Positions 42,497 to 50,605 of a stretch of DNA of 64,000 nt are shown piece by piece. Below the pieces are notes generated by a model. That model saw nothing but the letters and a program-made list of their open reading frames with translations. It searched no databases and was not told the origin of the DNA. The stretch is from Accumulibacter phosphatis (GTDB lineage Bacteria > Pseudomonadota > Gammaproteobacteria > Burkholderiales > Rhodocyclaceae): contig NC_013194.1 in assembly GCF_000024165.1 (NCBI RefSeq), forward strand, positions 2,976,001-3,040,000, read 5' to 3'. How positions within the stretch are numbered: position 1 is the stretch's first letter; each line of letters starts with the position of its first letter. A program made the position numbers and the translations under genes.

Positions 42497-43164
42497 GCGG
42501 CGGGCTGGCTCTCGGCGAAGGAAAGCAGCGCGTGAATCGCCGCGACAACCAGCGTCGAGCCGCCCTTGCGACCGCGAATGGCGACCCAGGGAACCTCATC
42601 GACCTGCATCAGGAGATCCTTGGACTCGGCAGCGGAGACGAAACCGACCGGCATGCCGATCACCAGCGCCGGGCGAACGCCTTCCTCGCGGATCAGGCGC
42701 ACAACCTCGATCAAGGCCGTCGGCGCATTGCCGATGCCGACGATCGCCCCGGCGAGCTGGCCCTCGCGATGCGCCTTGCGCATCGCCTGGACGGCACGCG
42801 TCGTTCCCTCGACCTGCGCCTGTTCGATGACGTCGGCGTCGGAGATGTAGTGCCGGGTGGTCAGGCCGAAATGCTGCAGGCGCGGCGCCGACAGGCCGGT
42901 GCAGATCATTTCGACGTCGGCGACGATTGGCGTACCGCCCTTGCGCACGGCAGCCAGCCCGGCCGCCATGGCCTGCGGGTGAAAAACCGTCAGGCCGTTG
43001 AAGTCGAAGTCGGCATTGGCGTGGATCATGCGACGGACCAGCGGCCACTGCTCGGGCGTGTAGGCATGCGGCCCGACTTCGGCGTCGATGATCGCGAAGG
43101 ATCCATGCTCGATGGCGCGGCCGGCGGCGGTCAGTTGTTCGGTAATGGGATGGATGGCTGTCAT
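42493..43164 (-). CDS. cbiC: Precorrin-8X methylmutase
   Basis: This 223-residue protein (CobH/CbiC) moves the C11 methyl group to C12 to form cobyrinic or hydrogenobyrinic acid. It has RRMIHANADFDF, DVEMICTGL, VGIGNAPTALIEVVRLI and GMPVGFVSAAESK. The length and motifs are standard. It follows cbiX after 6 bases. Confidence 0.95.
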   Translation of the reverse strand: MTAIHPITEQLTAAGRAIEHGSFAIIDAEVGPHAYTPEQWPLVRRMIHANADFDFNGLTVFHPQAMAAGLAAVRKGGTPIVADVEMICTGLSAPRLQHFGLTTRHYISDADVIEQAQVEGTTRAVQAMRKAHREGQLAGAIVGIGNAPTALIEVVRLIREEGVRPALVIGMPVGFVSAAESKDLLMQVDEVPWVAIRGRKGGSTLVVAAIHALLSFAESQPAA

Positions 43165-43170
43165 GGCGGT

Positions 43171-44097
43171 TCAGATGTGGGCGTGTTGGTGGTCGTGTTG
43201 ATGATCGTGAGCATCGACCCCCTGCCCATGGGCATGAACGGGCACGGCGCTGACGGTAATGGTATGGCTGTGGTCGTGCAGGTGTTCGCTTTCGGCCGCT
43301 TCGCGGTACTTGCAGCCGTCGCATTCGAGCAGCCCGCCGCTCGGCAACTCACGGCCGGCGACCTTGGCATCGAGCAGGTCGAAAATGCCCTTGTCGAAGC
43401 CGAAATAGCTGCCGAGCGCAAAGGCGATCTGCGGATAGTGCTGGCGCAGCCGCTCGACCTGGGCCTTGATGCGCTCGATCAGCACCCCGTTGAACAGGTA
43501 CACCGGCACGATGCAGATCTGCGTCATCCCCAGGCGCGCCTGGCGCTGCACGACGGTCTCCAGGCGCGGCCAGGTGACGCCGGTGAAAGCGAGGTCGACG
43601 AGTTCGTGGTCGTTGGCCTCGAACAGCCAGCGCCCCACCTTGGCGAGTTCGCCGTTGGCGCCGGCGTCCGACGAGCCGCGGCCGAGCAGGACGACGCCGG
43701 TAGTCTGCGGGTCGGGCATGGCCAGCGATTTCATCAGGCGATCGAGCTGGGACTGCAGGACGGCGAAGACCTCGCGCCCCATGCCGAGATGACGGGTGCA
43801 CTGAAAACTCACCTCCGGATGATTGGCGCGAGCGGTCTCCATCGCCGCCGGCAGTTCCATCTTGACGTGACCGGCAGCGTTGAGGATGAACGGAATGACC
43901 AGCACCTGGCGCGCTCCCCGGGCGGCGCGCTCGAGCCCTTCGGCAAGCAGCACCTCGGCGTGCTCGATGAAGCAGACCTCGATCCGCCAGTTCGGGTGAC
44001 GTTCGCGCCACTGCGCGGCAAAATTCTCGATTTCCGCGTTTCCCTCGGGGTGGCGCGAACCATGTGCGGCGAGCAGGAAGGTTGTCGAGTTATCCAT
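43171..44097 (-). CDS. cbiX: Sirohydrochlorin cobaltochelatase with His-rich tail
   Basis: This 308-residue long-form CbiX inserts cobalt into sirohydrochlorin at the start of the pathway. There are two chelatase-like halves, with LLAAHGSRHPEGNAEIENF at the N terminus and VYLFNGVLIERI in the second. The C terminus carries a CxxC pair (LECDGCKY), as in CbiX proteins with an iron-sulfur site, and a tail with about a dozen His (HDHQHDHQHAHI). The tail may store or deliver cobalt. The ATG at 44097 has no ribosome site and lies in a 13-base tandem repeat that supplies several other ATG codons. Confidence 0.93.
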   Translation of the reverse strand: MDNSTTFLLAAHGSRHPEGNAEIENFAAQWRERHPNWRIEVCFIEHAEVLLAEGLERAARGARQVLVIPFILNAAGHVKMELPAAMETARANHPEVSFQCTRHLGMGREVFAVLQSQLDRLMKSLAMPDPQTTGVVLLGRGSSDAGANGELAKVGRWLFEANDHELVDLAFTGVTWPRLETVVQRQARLGMTQICIVPVYLFNGVLIERIKAQVERLRQHYPQIAFALGSYFGFDKGIFDLLDAKVAGRELPSGGLLECDGCKYREAAESEHLHDHSHTITVSAVPVHAHGQGVDAHDHQHDHQHAHI

Positions 44098-44152
44098 GCG
44101 AGCTATCCAAGCGAGCTATCCATGCGAGTTTTCCATGCGGGTTTTCCATTTG
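44088..44152. repeat. Five 13-base tandem repeats over the cbiX start
   Basis: Units at 44088, 44101, 44114, 44127 and 44140 follow the pattern AG(C/T)TATCCATGCG, with drift in the later copies. On the coding (minus) strand most units contain ATGGA, so possible start codons recur every 13 bases in changing frames. A gain or loss of one unit would shift which ATG is in frame with upstream sequence. The array reaches into the first codons of cbiX. Confidence 0.85.
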
Positions 44153-44154
44153 TC

Positions 44155-44937
44155 TTACTCCGATGCGCGCCGGAAGCGGTGCGTGAATGTTGCGTCGTAA
44201 AGTTTCGATTTCTTCAGATCCGGCCACTCGCGCGCGCCGAGCGCCGGGCTGGCGATGATCATCGCCTGGCTGCTGATCTTGGCCGCGCGGCACTTGTCGC
44301 GGATGTCGGCGATACAACCGCGAATGATCTTTTCCTCGCCCGGCCAGCTCGCCTTGTGCACCACCAGCATCGGCGCGTCGTCAGGCCAGCCGGCGGCGCG
44401 TAGCGCGCCGACCACGCGCTGCAGCAGCGTGATCGAGAGGTAGACGCACAGCGTGCAGTGATGGCGCGCCAGATCCTCGAGCGACTCGCCTGCCGGCATC
44501 GGCGTACGCCCCTCGACACGCGTCAGGATCACCGTCTGCGTGACTTCCGGCAAGGTCAGGCTCTCCACCGCGGCGGCCGCCGAGGCCATGGCCGAGGTGA
44601 CGCCCGGCACGACGCCGATATCGACACCGGCGGCATCGAGTGGCTGCGCCATCTCGATCAATGCGCCATAGAGCGACGGATCACCGGTCTGCAGGCGCAG
44701 GACGACCGCGTTGGTCTGCGCCCTGGCGATCAACCAGGCAATGATCTCCTCGAGCGCCATATCCTTCGAATCGGCAACCTCGCAGCCCGCCGGCGCCCAG
44801 CGCATCGCCGCTTCCGAAACCAGCGAACCGGCGAACAGGATCGCCCCGGCGCGCGTGATCAGATCGCGGCCCTTGACCGTGATCAGGTCCGGATCGCCCG
44901 GGCCAGCGCCGACGAACCATACCTTGCCGACGCTCAT
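44155..44937 (-). CDS. cobM: Precorrin-4 C11-methyltransferase
   Basis: This 260-residue enzyme (CobM/CbiF) methylates C11. It has VWFVGAGPGDPDLITVKG, LQTGDPSLYGALIEM, VVPGVTSAMASAAA and LCVYLSI, the standard motifs. It lies between cobB/cbiA (51-base gap) and cbiX (57-base gap, filled by the tandem repeat) in the minus-strand operon. Confidence 0.95.
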   Translation of the reverse strand: MSVGKVWFVGAGPGDPDLITVKGRDLITRAGAILFAGSLVSEAAMRWAPAGCEVADSKDMALEEIIAWLIARAQTNAVVLRLQTGDPSLYGALIEMAQPLDAAGVDIGVVPGVTSAMASAAAAVESLTLPEVTQTVILTRVEGRTPMPAGESLEDLARHHCTLCVYLSITLLQRVVGALRAAGWPDDAPMLVVHKASWPGEEKIIRGCIADIRDKCRAAKISSQAMIIASPALGAREWPDLKKSKLYDATFTHRFRRASE

Positions 44938-44988
44938 CGGACCGGCGAGCGGTGAATTGATGGGGTTTCGCTACGCATGACGACTGCC

Positions 44989-46293
44989 TCAGCCTGGAAA
45001 GTGGGAAGGGCCCGGTGCAAACAAGTGCGCCACGGCCTCGGGGTTGGACGGGAAATAGAGGTGCAGATACGAAGCGTGCAGACGCCCGTCGCGATAGACG
45101 GCTTCGCCACGCCGCCCCGGACGCGCGCCGACGCTGACGGCGATCGGCGCGAGCGGGCACTCCAGCCGCGAGTAGTGGAAGGTGTGCCCACGAACACTGC
45201 CTTCCGGCAGCTCGACGCTGTGCAACCCGAGGTTGGCAAGGCGTGCGAGCATCGTCGCCTGCCCCGGCAACAGCCCGACCATCTCGCCACGCCGACCCTC
45301 GGCGTCGGTGAGCGACTCGAGCAGATACAGGAGGCCGCCGCACTCCGCGACGATCGGCTTGCCAGCGGCATGGTGCGCGCGCAACGCGGCCTGCATCCCG
45401 GTATTGGCGGCGAGTTGGTCGAGGTGCAGTTCCGGATAGCCCCCCGGCAGGTACAGCGCATCCGCCGCGGGCAGCGTCGCGTCGACGAGCGGCGAGAAGA
45501 AAGTCAGCTCGGCGCCCAGGGCACGCAGCAGATCGAGATTGGCGCGATACAGGAAGGCAAACGCGGCATCTTGCGCGACGCCGATGCGCACGCCGGCGAG
45601 CCAACGCGACGGCGGCTCCGAGACCGCCGCACGGAACGTGACCGGCGCCGGCATCACCTGCTCGACCCCATGGAGCGCGGCGGCGGCGCGGGCGATGCGC
45701 GCATCGAGATCGGCGACCTCTGCGGCCTGGACCAGGCCAAGGTGTCGTTCGGGCAGCGCGACGTCGCCGTCGCGCGCCAGCCAGCCGAACGAGCGCAGTC
45801 CCGGTGGCAGGCTCTCAGCGAGCATCTCGTAGTGACGCTCGCCGGCGACCCGGTTGGCGAACACGCCGGCGAACGGCAAGCCCGGCCGGTAGGTGGCCAA
45901 CCCGTGCGCGAGCGCACCGAAGGTCTGCGCCATGGCGCCGCCGTCGATGACGGCGAGGATCGGGATGCCGAACAGCATGGCCAGGTCGGCGCTCGAGCGA
46001 TCGCCGTCGAAGAGCCCCATGACACCTTCGACGAGGATCAGGTCGGCCTCAGCCGCCGCGTCGTAGAGGAGTTGGCGGCAGTGATCCTCACCGCCCATCC
46101 ACAGGTCGAGCTGATAGACCGGCGCACCCGACGCCCGCTCGAGGATCATCGGATCGAGGAAGTCGGGGCCGCTCTTGAAGACGCGTACGCGCCGCCCCTG
46201 CTGGCGGTGATGATGCGCCAGAGCCGCCGTGACGGTGGTCTTCCCCTGGCCCGAGGCAGGCGCCGAGACGAACATCGCCGGGACGGATCTCAC
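44989..46293 (-). CDS. cobB: Cobyrinate a,c-diamide synthase
   Basis: This 434-residue glutamine-dependent enzyme (CobB/CbiA) amidates the a and c side chains using ATP. The N-terminal ATPase has SAPASGQGKTTVTAALA and FKSGPDFLDP. The C-terminal class I amidotransferase-like domain has LYLPGGYPELHL and the nucleophile in AECGGLLYLLES. It ends HYSRLECP...SYLHLYFPSNP. It overlaps cobO by 4 bases. Confidence 0.95.
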   Translation of the reverse strand: MRSVPAMFVSAPASGQGKTTVTAALAHHHRQQGRRVRVFKSGPDFLDPMILERASGAPVYQLDLWMGGEDHCRQLLYDAAAEADLILVEGVMGLFDGDRSSADLAMLFGIPILAVIDGGAMAQTFGALAHGLATYRPGLPFAGVFANRVAGERHYEMLAESLPPGLRSFGWLARDGDVALPERHLGLVQAAEVADLDARIARAAAALHGVEQVMPAPVTFRAAVSEPPSRWLAGVRIGVAQDAAFAFLYRANLDLLRALGAELTFFSPLVDATLPAADALYLPGGYPELHLDQLAANTGMQAALRAHHAAGKPIVAECGGLLYLLESLTDAEGRRGEMVGLLPGQATMLARLANLGLHSVELPEGSVRGHTFHYSRLECPLAPIAVSVGARPGRRGEAVYRDGRLHASYLHLYFPSNPEAVAHLFAPGPSHFPG

Positions 46294-46904
46294 AGATCGA
46301 CCCCCTTCTGAGCGCGCACGCCGGCGCGGAAAGCGTGCTTGACGTCGCGCAACTCGCTGACCGTATCGGCCGCGTCGCAGAGGGCTTGCGGGGCGCCACG
46401 GCCGGTGATCACCACGTGCTGCATCGGCGGGCGGGCCTCGAGGTCGGCAAGAACGGCCGCCAGGTCGAGCCAGCCGCGTTTCAGCACGTAGGTCAGTTCG
46501 TCGAGAACGACCAGGCCCAGCGAGGAGTCGCGCAACATCGCGCGCACCACCGTCCAGCCGCGTTGTGCCGTTTCACGGTCGCGCGCGAGGTTCTGCGTTT
46601 CCCAGGTGAAGCCCTCGCCGAGCACGTGCCAGACGACCTCGGGCTGGCGGCGGAGGAAGGCCTCTTCGCCGGTGTCCGAGCGCCCCTTGATGAACTGCGC
46701 GACGCCGGCCCGCATGCCGTGACCGAGGGCGCGGACGACCATTCCGAAGGCCGAACTCGACTTGCCCTTGCCGTTGCCGGTGAGCACCAGCAGCACACCC
46801 TTGTCCTGATCGGCGCGCGCAATCGCGGCGTCGACCACCGCCTTCTTCCGCTGCATGCGGGCGCGGTGGCTCTCGTCGACCTCGTGGACCTCGTCGTCGC
46901 TCAT
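46290..46904 (-). CDS. cobO: Corrinoid (cob(I)yrinate) adenosyltransferase
   Basis: This 204-residue CobO/BtuR-type enzyme adds the adenosyl ligand to the cobalt. The P-loop is LTGNGKGKSSSAFG, followed by FIKGRSDTGEE, EGFTWETQN and LVVLDELTYVLKRGW. The ATG at 46904 is chosen because family members begin about here; the frame extends to 46982. It is the first gene after the cobalamin riboswitch and so the promoter-proximal gene of the operon. Confidence 0.93.
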   Translation of the reverse strand: MSDDEVHEVDESHRARMQRKKAVVDAAIARADQDKGVLLVLTGNGKGKSSSAFGMVVRALGHGMRAGVAQFIKGRSDTGEEAFLRRQPEVVWHVLGEGFTWETQNLARDRETAQRGWTVVRAMLRDSSLGLVVLDELTYVLKRGWLDLAAVLADLEARPPMQHVVITGRGAPQALCDAADTVSELRDVKHAFRAGVRAQKGVDL

Positions 46905-47095
46905 GCCGTGAGCCGCTCGCGCGAATGCCGACCGAAAAGGACCGGAAAGCAAGACGAATGCACTTTGTTCCCCTCCCCGCACACCCGCGCGAGTTCGCGT
47001 TCAATGATTTCACGGCACATCGAGCAGGGGATGACGGAGAAATGAGGAAGACCCCAGACCACCGAAACATCGCCCGCCGCAATGCCGATTCGCAT
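46901..47095 (-). CDS. Possible leader ORF between riboswitch and cobO
   Basis: A 64-codon frame starts with an ATG at the tail of the riboswitch and ends in a TGA that overlaps the cobO ATG. It encodes CSMCREIIERELARVCGEGN in its middle. Translational coupling to cobO would make sense, since cobO has no ribosome site of its own. No family is recognised and the codon use is only moderately coding-like, so it may be untranslated leader. Confidence 0.3.
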   Translation of the reverse strand: MRIGIAAGDVSVVWGLPHFSVIPCSMCREIIERELARVCGEGNKVHSSCFPVLFGRHSRERLTA

Positions 47096-47302
47096 GTCTC
47101 AGGCCGGTCTCCGGGCTCACGAGCGAGGAAGTCTCCCTGAACCTGAGCCTTCCCGTGCACTGGCACAGTGGCTTACTGCAGATCCTTGCTCTCGTTTACC
47201 GTTGCGGGGGCAGCGCCGGGATGGTCATGGCCTGCAAGACAGGCCAGATGCACCGGCTTCCCATTTCATCCCTCGGGAAGACACCGTCGGGACACCTGAA
47301 GC
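47096..47302 (-). promoter_or_regulatory. Cobalamin riboswitch
   Basis: On the minus strand the conserved pieces occur in order. GGGAAGCCGGTG (47262-47251) comes first, then CCCGCAACGGTAAACGAG (47208-47191), then the B12-box part AAGCCACTG (47174-47166), and last GAGCCCGGAGACCGGCC (47118-47102). This is the standard adenosylcobalamin-sensing layout. It lies directly upstream of cobO and should shut off the cobalamin operon when the vitamin is plentiful. The promoter is expected just beyond 47302. Confidence 0.93.
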
Positions 47303-47499
47303 ATGCGCGACTTTTACCCTGCCCAAGGCCGCGCTGTCAAGCTCGCCGGCGCCCTGGCGCGGGCGGCCTGGCCTCGGACAGACGGGAAAAACGCCGAGGA
47401 AGTACGCTCCGAGACGAGACGTGCGAAGATGGCGACTGCCGCACCACCGCCCTCACGGCCCCTGGCCGCACCCCATCAACCTACCAACGGAGTCCGAGC

Positions 47500-47997
47500 A
47501 TGGCTGACTATGGCGCACAACTTCTCTGGCTGCGCGGCGAGCAGGATTTTCTCGGCAACCGTTACAGCCGCAGGCACATGCTGCGCTTCGACGGCGGTGT
47601 GGAGATTGCCGCTTCGTCTTCACCGCACGTCGTACCGGTACCGATGTCCGATCCGGCGGCCGTGGACCCGGAAGAAGCCTTCGTCGCCGCACTGGCGAGT
47701 TGCCACCTGCTGTGGTTCCTGTCGATCGCCGCCCGCCGCAAGTTCTGCGTCGATAGCTACGCCGACAGCCCGCTGGGCGTCATGGCCAGGAACAGCGAGG
47801 GCAAGCTGGCCATGACCGTCGTCACGCTGCGGCCGCAAGTCGCTTTCTCCGGCAGTCGGCTGCCGACCCCTGCCGAGGTGGTGGAGATGCACCATCAGGC
47901 GCACGCGGAGTGCTTCATCGCCAACTCGGTCAAGACCGAAGTCCGCTGCGAGCCCGTTTTCGCTGCCGGCACGGCTGACTCGTCAACGGACGACTGA
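47500..47997 (+). CDS. OsmC-family peroxiredoxin-like protein
   Basis: This 165-residue protein starts at ATG 47500 (MADYGAQLLWLRGEQDFLGN). It has the two OsmC-family cysteine segments, LASCHLLWFLSIAARR and HAECFIANSVKTEVR. The family reduces organic hydroperoxides in the cytoplasm. This group resembles the short OsmC-like proteins rather than classical Ohr. It is divergent from the cobalamin operon, and the longer frame upstream overlaps the riboswitch. Confidence 0.85.
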   Translation: MADYGAQLLWLRGEQDFLGNRYSRRHMLRFDGGVEIAASSSPHVVPVPMSDPAAVDPEEAFVAALASCHLLWFLSIAARRKFCVDSYADSPLGVMARNSEGKLAMTVVTLRPQVAFSGSRLPTPAEVVEMHHQAHAECFIANSVKTEVRCEPVFAAGTADSSTDD

Positions 47998-48032
47998 TGC
48001 CGGCGTCGACGGCCGGAGCAGCAGGTACCCGC

Positions 48033-48512
48033 TTACGCTTCCCGGCTGATCAACACCACCACTTCGGCGGCGATTCCCTCGCGACGGCCGACGAAGCCCA
48101 ACCGTTCGGCGGTTTTCGCCTTGACGTTGACGCCGTCGGCGGGAATCTGCAGGTCGGCGGCGATGTTGGCCACCATCTGCGGCAGATACGGCGACAGTTT
48201 GGGCTGCTGGGCAATGATCGTCGCATCGACGTTGCCGACTCGCCAGCCCGCCTGCGCCAGCAGCGCGACCGTCGCGCGCAGGAGTTGGCGGCTGTCGGCG
48301 CCGCGATAGCGCTCGTCGGTATCGGGGAAGTGGCGGCCGATGTCGCCGAGGGCGGCGGCGCCGAGCAGCGCATCGGTGAGCGCATGCAGCAGGGCATCGG
48401 CGTCCGAATGGCCGAGCAGTCCGGCGTGATGCGGAATGTCGACGCCGCCGAGGATCAGGCGGCGGCCCGGTACTAGTGCGTGAATGTCGCAACCCTGGCC
48501 GATGCGGATCAT
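48033..48512 (-). CDS. ispF: 2-C-methyl-D-erythritol 2,4-cyclodiphosphate synthase
   Basis: This 159-residue enzyme of the MEP isoprenoid pathway forms the cyclic diphosphate. It opens IRIGQGCDIHALVPGRRLIL with the zinc-binding D-x-H, followed by LLGHSDADALLHALTDALLG, DIGRHFPDTD and VNVKAKTAERLGFVGR. The length is standard. It overlaps ispD by 4 bases, the usual ispD-ispF arrangement. Confidence 0.97.
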   Translation of the reverse strand: MIRIGQGCDIHALVPGRRLILGGVDIPHHAGLLGHSDADALLHALTDALLGAAALGDIGRHFPDTDERYRGADSRQLLRATVALLAQAGWRVGNVDATIIAQQPKLSPYLPQMVANIAADLQIPADGVNVKAKTAERLGFVGRREGIAAEVVVLISREA

Positions 48513-49207
48513 TCGTCTACCCGTACCTTCGCCTGCAGGATCATTTCCGCCAGACGCAGGTCGGCCGGATAAGTCACCTTGAGGTTGCTGGCGTCGGCAC
48601 GGACCAGCCGCGGCCGCAAACCGGCGGCCTCGATGGCGGACGCTTCGTCGGTACCGCCGGGGTGCTCGGCGAGGGCATGGCTGAGCAGGCCGTAGCGGAA
48701 CATCTGCGGCGTCTGCGCCTGCCAGAGTCCGTCGCGCGGCTCGGTACGCGCCACGCGCTCCGCGTCGTCGGCACGCTTCAAGGTGTCGGCCACCGGCACG
48801 GCGAGCAGGCCGCCGACCGGGTCGTCGGCGAGTTCGTCGCAGAGGGCGGCCAGCATCGCCTGCGACAGGCAGGGGCGCGCCGCGTCATGCACGAGGACCC
48901 AGTCGTCGTCATCGGCGGCCGTGGCGGCGGCGCGCAGGCCGTTGGCGACGCTCTCGGCACGGGTCGCGCCGCCACAAAAGACGGTCTCCAGCTTGTAGCC
49001 GAGGCTTGTCCAGTCGTGCTGGCGCCACCAGATATCGTCCGCCGCGAGGACGACCCAGACACGCTCAATGCGCTGCTGGCGGCAAAGGGCGGCGAGGCTG
49101 TAGTAGATCAGGGGGCGCCCGGCCAATAGCTGGTACTGTTTCGGCGTCTCGCCGCCGAAGCGCGCACCGGTGCCGGCAGCAGGAACGATTGCGTAGTGGC
49201 TCACCAT
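48509..49207 (-). CDS. ispD: 2-C-methyl-D-erythritol 4-phosphate cytidylyltransferase
   Basis: This 232-residue enzyme couples methylerythritol phosphate to CTP. It has AIVPAAGTGARFGGETPKQY, VLVHDAARPCLS, VADTLKR and WQAQTPQMFRY, plus TDEASAIEAAG. It is first in the ispD-ispF operon. Its start is 41 bases from the divergent AmmB-type gene, so the two promoters share that gap. Confidence 0.97.
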   Translation of the reverse strand: MVSHYAIVPAAGTGARFGGETPKQYQLLAGRPLIYYSLAALCRQQRIERVWVVLAADDIWWRQHDWTSLGYKLETVFCGGATRAESVANGLRAAATAADDDDWVLVHDAARPCLSQAMLAALCDELADDPVGGLLAVPVADTLKRADDAERVARTEPRDGLWQAQTPQMFRYGLLSHALAEHPGGTDEASAIEAAGLRPRLVRADASNLKVTYPADLRLAEMILQAKVRVDE

Positions 49208-49248
49208 GGTCTAATTTTAGGGCATGCTACTCATCAAGGAGCAGGAAT

Positions 49249-50067
49249 ATGAGCCACCCGCCACCACATGTGCGACCCGCCGCCGTCGCCGGTATGTTCT
49301 ACCCCGGATCGTCGAGCGTTCTCGCCCGCGATCTGCGCGACTTGCTGAACGACAGCCGACCGGCCCAAGGCAGGCGACCCAAGGCCGTCATCGTGCCGCA
49401 TGCCGGCTACATCTATTCGGGTCCGATCGCTGCCAGCGTCTATGCGCCGATCGCCGCCTTGCGCGAGAGCGTTCGGCGCGTCGTACTGCTCGGCCCGACG
49501 CACCGCGTCGCCGTCGACGGGCTGGCATTCCCCGCCTCGACGGCCTTTGCCACACCGCTCGGCGTGGTTCCGGTCGACGCGCAGGCGCTGGCCTTGATCG
49601 AGGCCTTGCCGCAGGTGGTCGTCAGCGATGCCGCGCACGCCCTGGAGCACTCGCTGGAAGTGCAGTTGCCGTTCCTGCAGACGGTGCTGGACGAGTTCAC
49701 GCTGGTGCCGCTGGCGGTCGGCCGCGCCTCGCCGGCAGAGGTCGCTGAAGTTCTCGAATGTCTGTGGGGCGGCGACGAGACGCTGATCGTGATCAGCTCC
49801 GACCTGTCGCACTACCTGCCCTACCGCGTCGCACGCGAGACCGATGCCGATACCGCGCGGCGCATCGTCGCGCTCGACGCACGCATCGACCATCAGCAGG
49901 CCTGCGGTGCAACGCCGGTCAATGGCTTGCTGCTGGCTGCCCGTCGGCACGGCCTGCGAGCGCAGCTCGTCGATCTGCGGAATTCGGGAGACACCGCCGG
50001 CGACAGGTCGCGCGTCGTCGGCTACGGCGCCTTTGCCTTCACCGCGGAGTCGGCACATGACCACTGA
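49249..50067 (+). CDS. amrB: AmmeMemoRadiSam system protein B (MEMO1 family)
   Basis: This 272-residue MEMO-family protein starts at ATG 49249 behind AAGGAG. It has VRPAAVAGMFYPGSSS, VPHAGYIYSGPIAASVY, LLGPTHRV, EHSLEVQLPFLQ and SSDLSHYLPY; the His residues are the metal or substrate site of the fold. Its role is not firmly known. It is the first gene of the AmmeMemoRadiSam trio and overlaps the next gene by 11 bases. Confidence 0.9.
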   Translation: MSHPPPHVRPAAVAGMFYPGSSSVLARDLRDLLNDSRPAQGRRPKAVIVPHAGYIYSGPIAASVYAPIAALRESVRRVVLLGPTHRVAVDGLAFPASTAFATPLGVVPVDAQALALIEALPQVVVSDAAHALEHSLEVQLPFLQTVLDEFTLVPLAVGRASPAEVAEVLECLWGGDETLIVISSDLSHYLPYRVARETDADTARRIVALDARIDHQQACGATPVNGLLLAARRHGLRAQLVDLRNSGDTAGDRSRVVGYGAFAFTAESAHDH

Positions 50068-50605
50068 CCCCCTCGGCAGCGCCCTGCTGGTAACGGCACG
50101 CAACGCCATTGGCGAGCGTTTCGGGTTGGCAAGGCAAGTCGTCGACGCGCTGCCCGAGCTTGCCGAGCCCGCGGCGACCTTCGTCACGCTGACCCAGCAA
50201 GGCCAGTTGCGAGGCTGCATCGGTAGCCTGGAAGCGTACCGGCCGCTCGCCACCGACGTCGCCGAGAACGCCGTCGCTGCCGCTTTTCGGGACCACCGCT
50301 TTGCGCCGCTCGGTCAGGACGAGTTGCCGCGCACACGCGTCGAGGTTTCGCTGCTGACGCCGGCCGAGCCCTTTCCCGTGCTCAGCGAGGCCGACGCGCT
50401 GGCCCGCCTGCGCCCCGGTATCGATGGACTGATCTTCAGCTACGGCAGGCGGCGCGCCACCTTCCTGCCGCAGGTCTGGGAGTCGCTACCCGAGCCGCGC
50501 CAGTTCCTGGTGCAGCTCAAGCTGAAGGCCGGATTGCCCGGCGATTTCTGGCACGACCAGGTGGTCCTGGCGCGCTACGGAGTACGCAAATGGAAAGAGA
50601 CGTAG
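50057..50605 (+). CDS. amrA: AmmeMemoRadiSam system protein A (AMMECR1 domain)
   Basis: This 182-residue AMMECR1-domain protein starts at ATG 50057. It contains FVTLTQQGQLRGCIGSLEAY with the conserved L-R-G-C-I-G hexapeptide, RVEVSLLTPAEP, DGLIFSYGRRRATFLPQVW and a C-terminal FWHDQVVLARY. The domain is shared with eukaryotes but its reaction is unknown. It overlaps both neighbours (10-16 bases), so the three proteins are made together. Confidence 0.9.
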   Translation: MTTDPLGSALLVTARNAIGERFGLARQVVDALPELAEPAATFVTLTQQGQLRGCIGSLEAYRPLATDVAENAVAAAFRDHRFAPLGQDELPRTRVEVSLLTPAEPFPVLSEADALARLRPGIDGLIFSYGRRRATFLPQVWESLPEPRQFLVQLKLKAGLPGDFWHDQVVLARYGVRKWKET

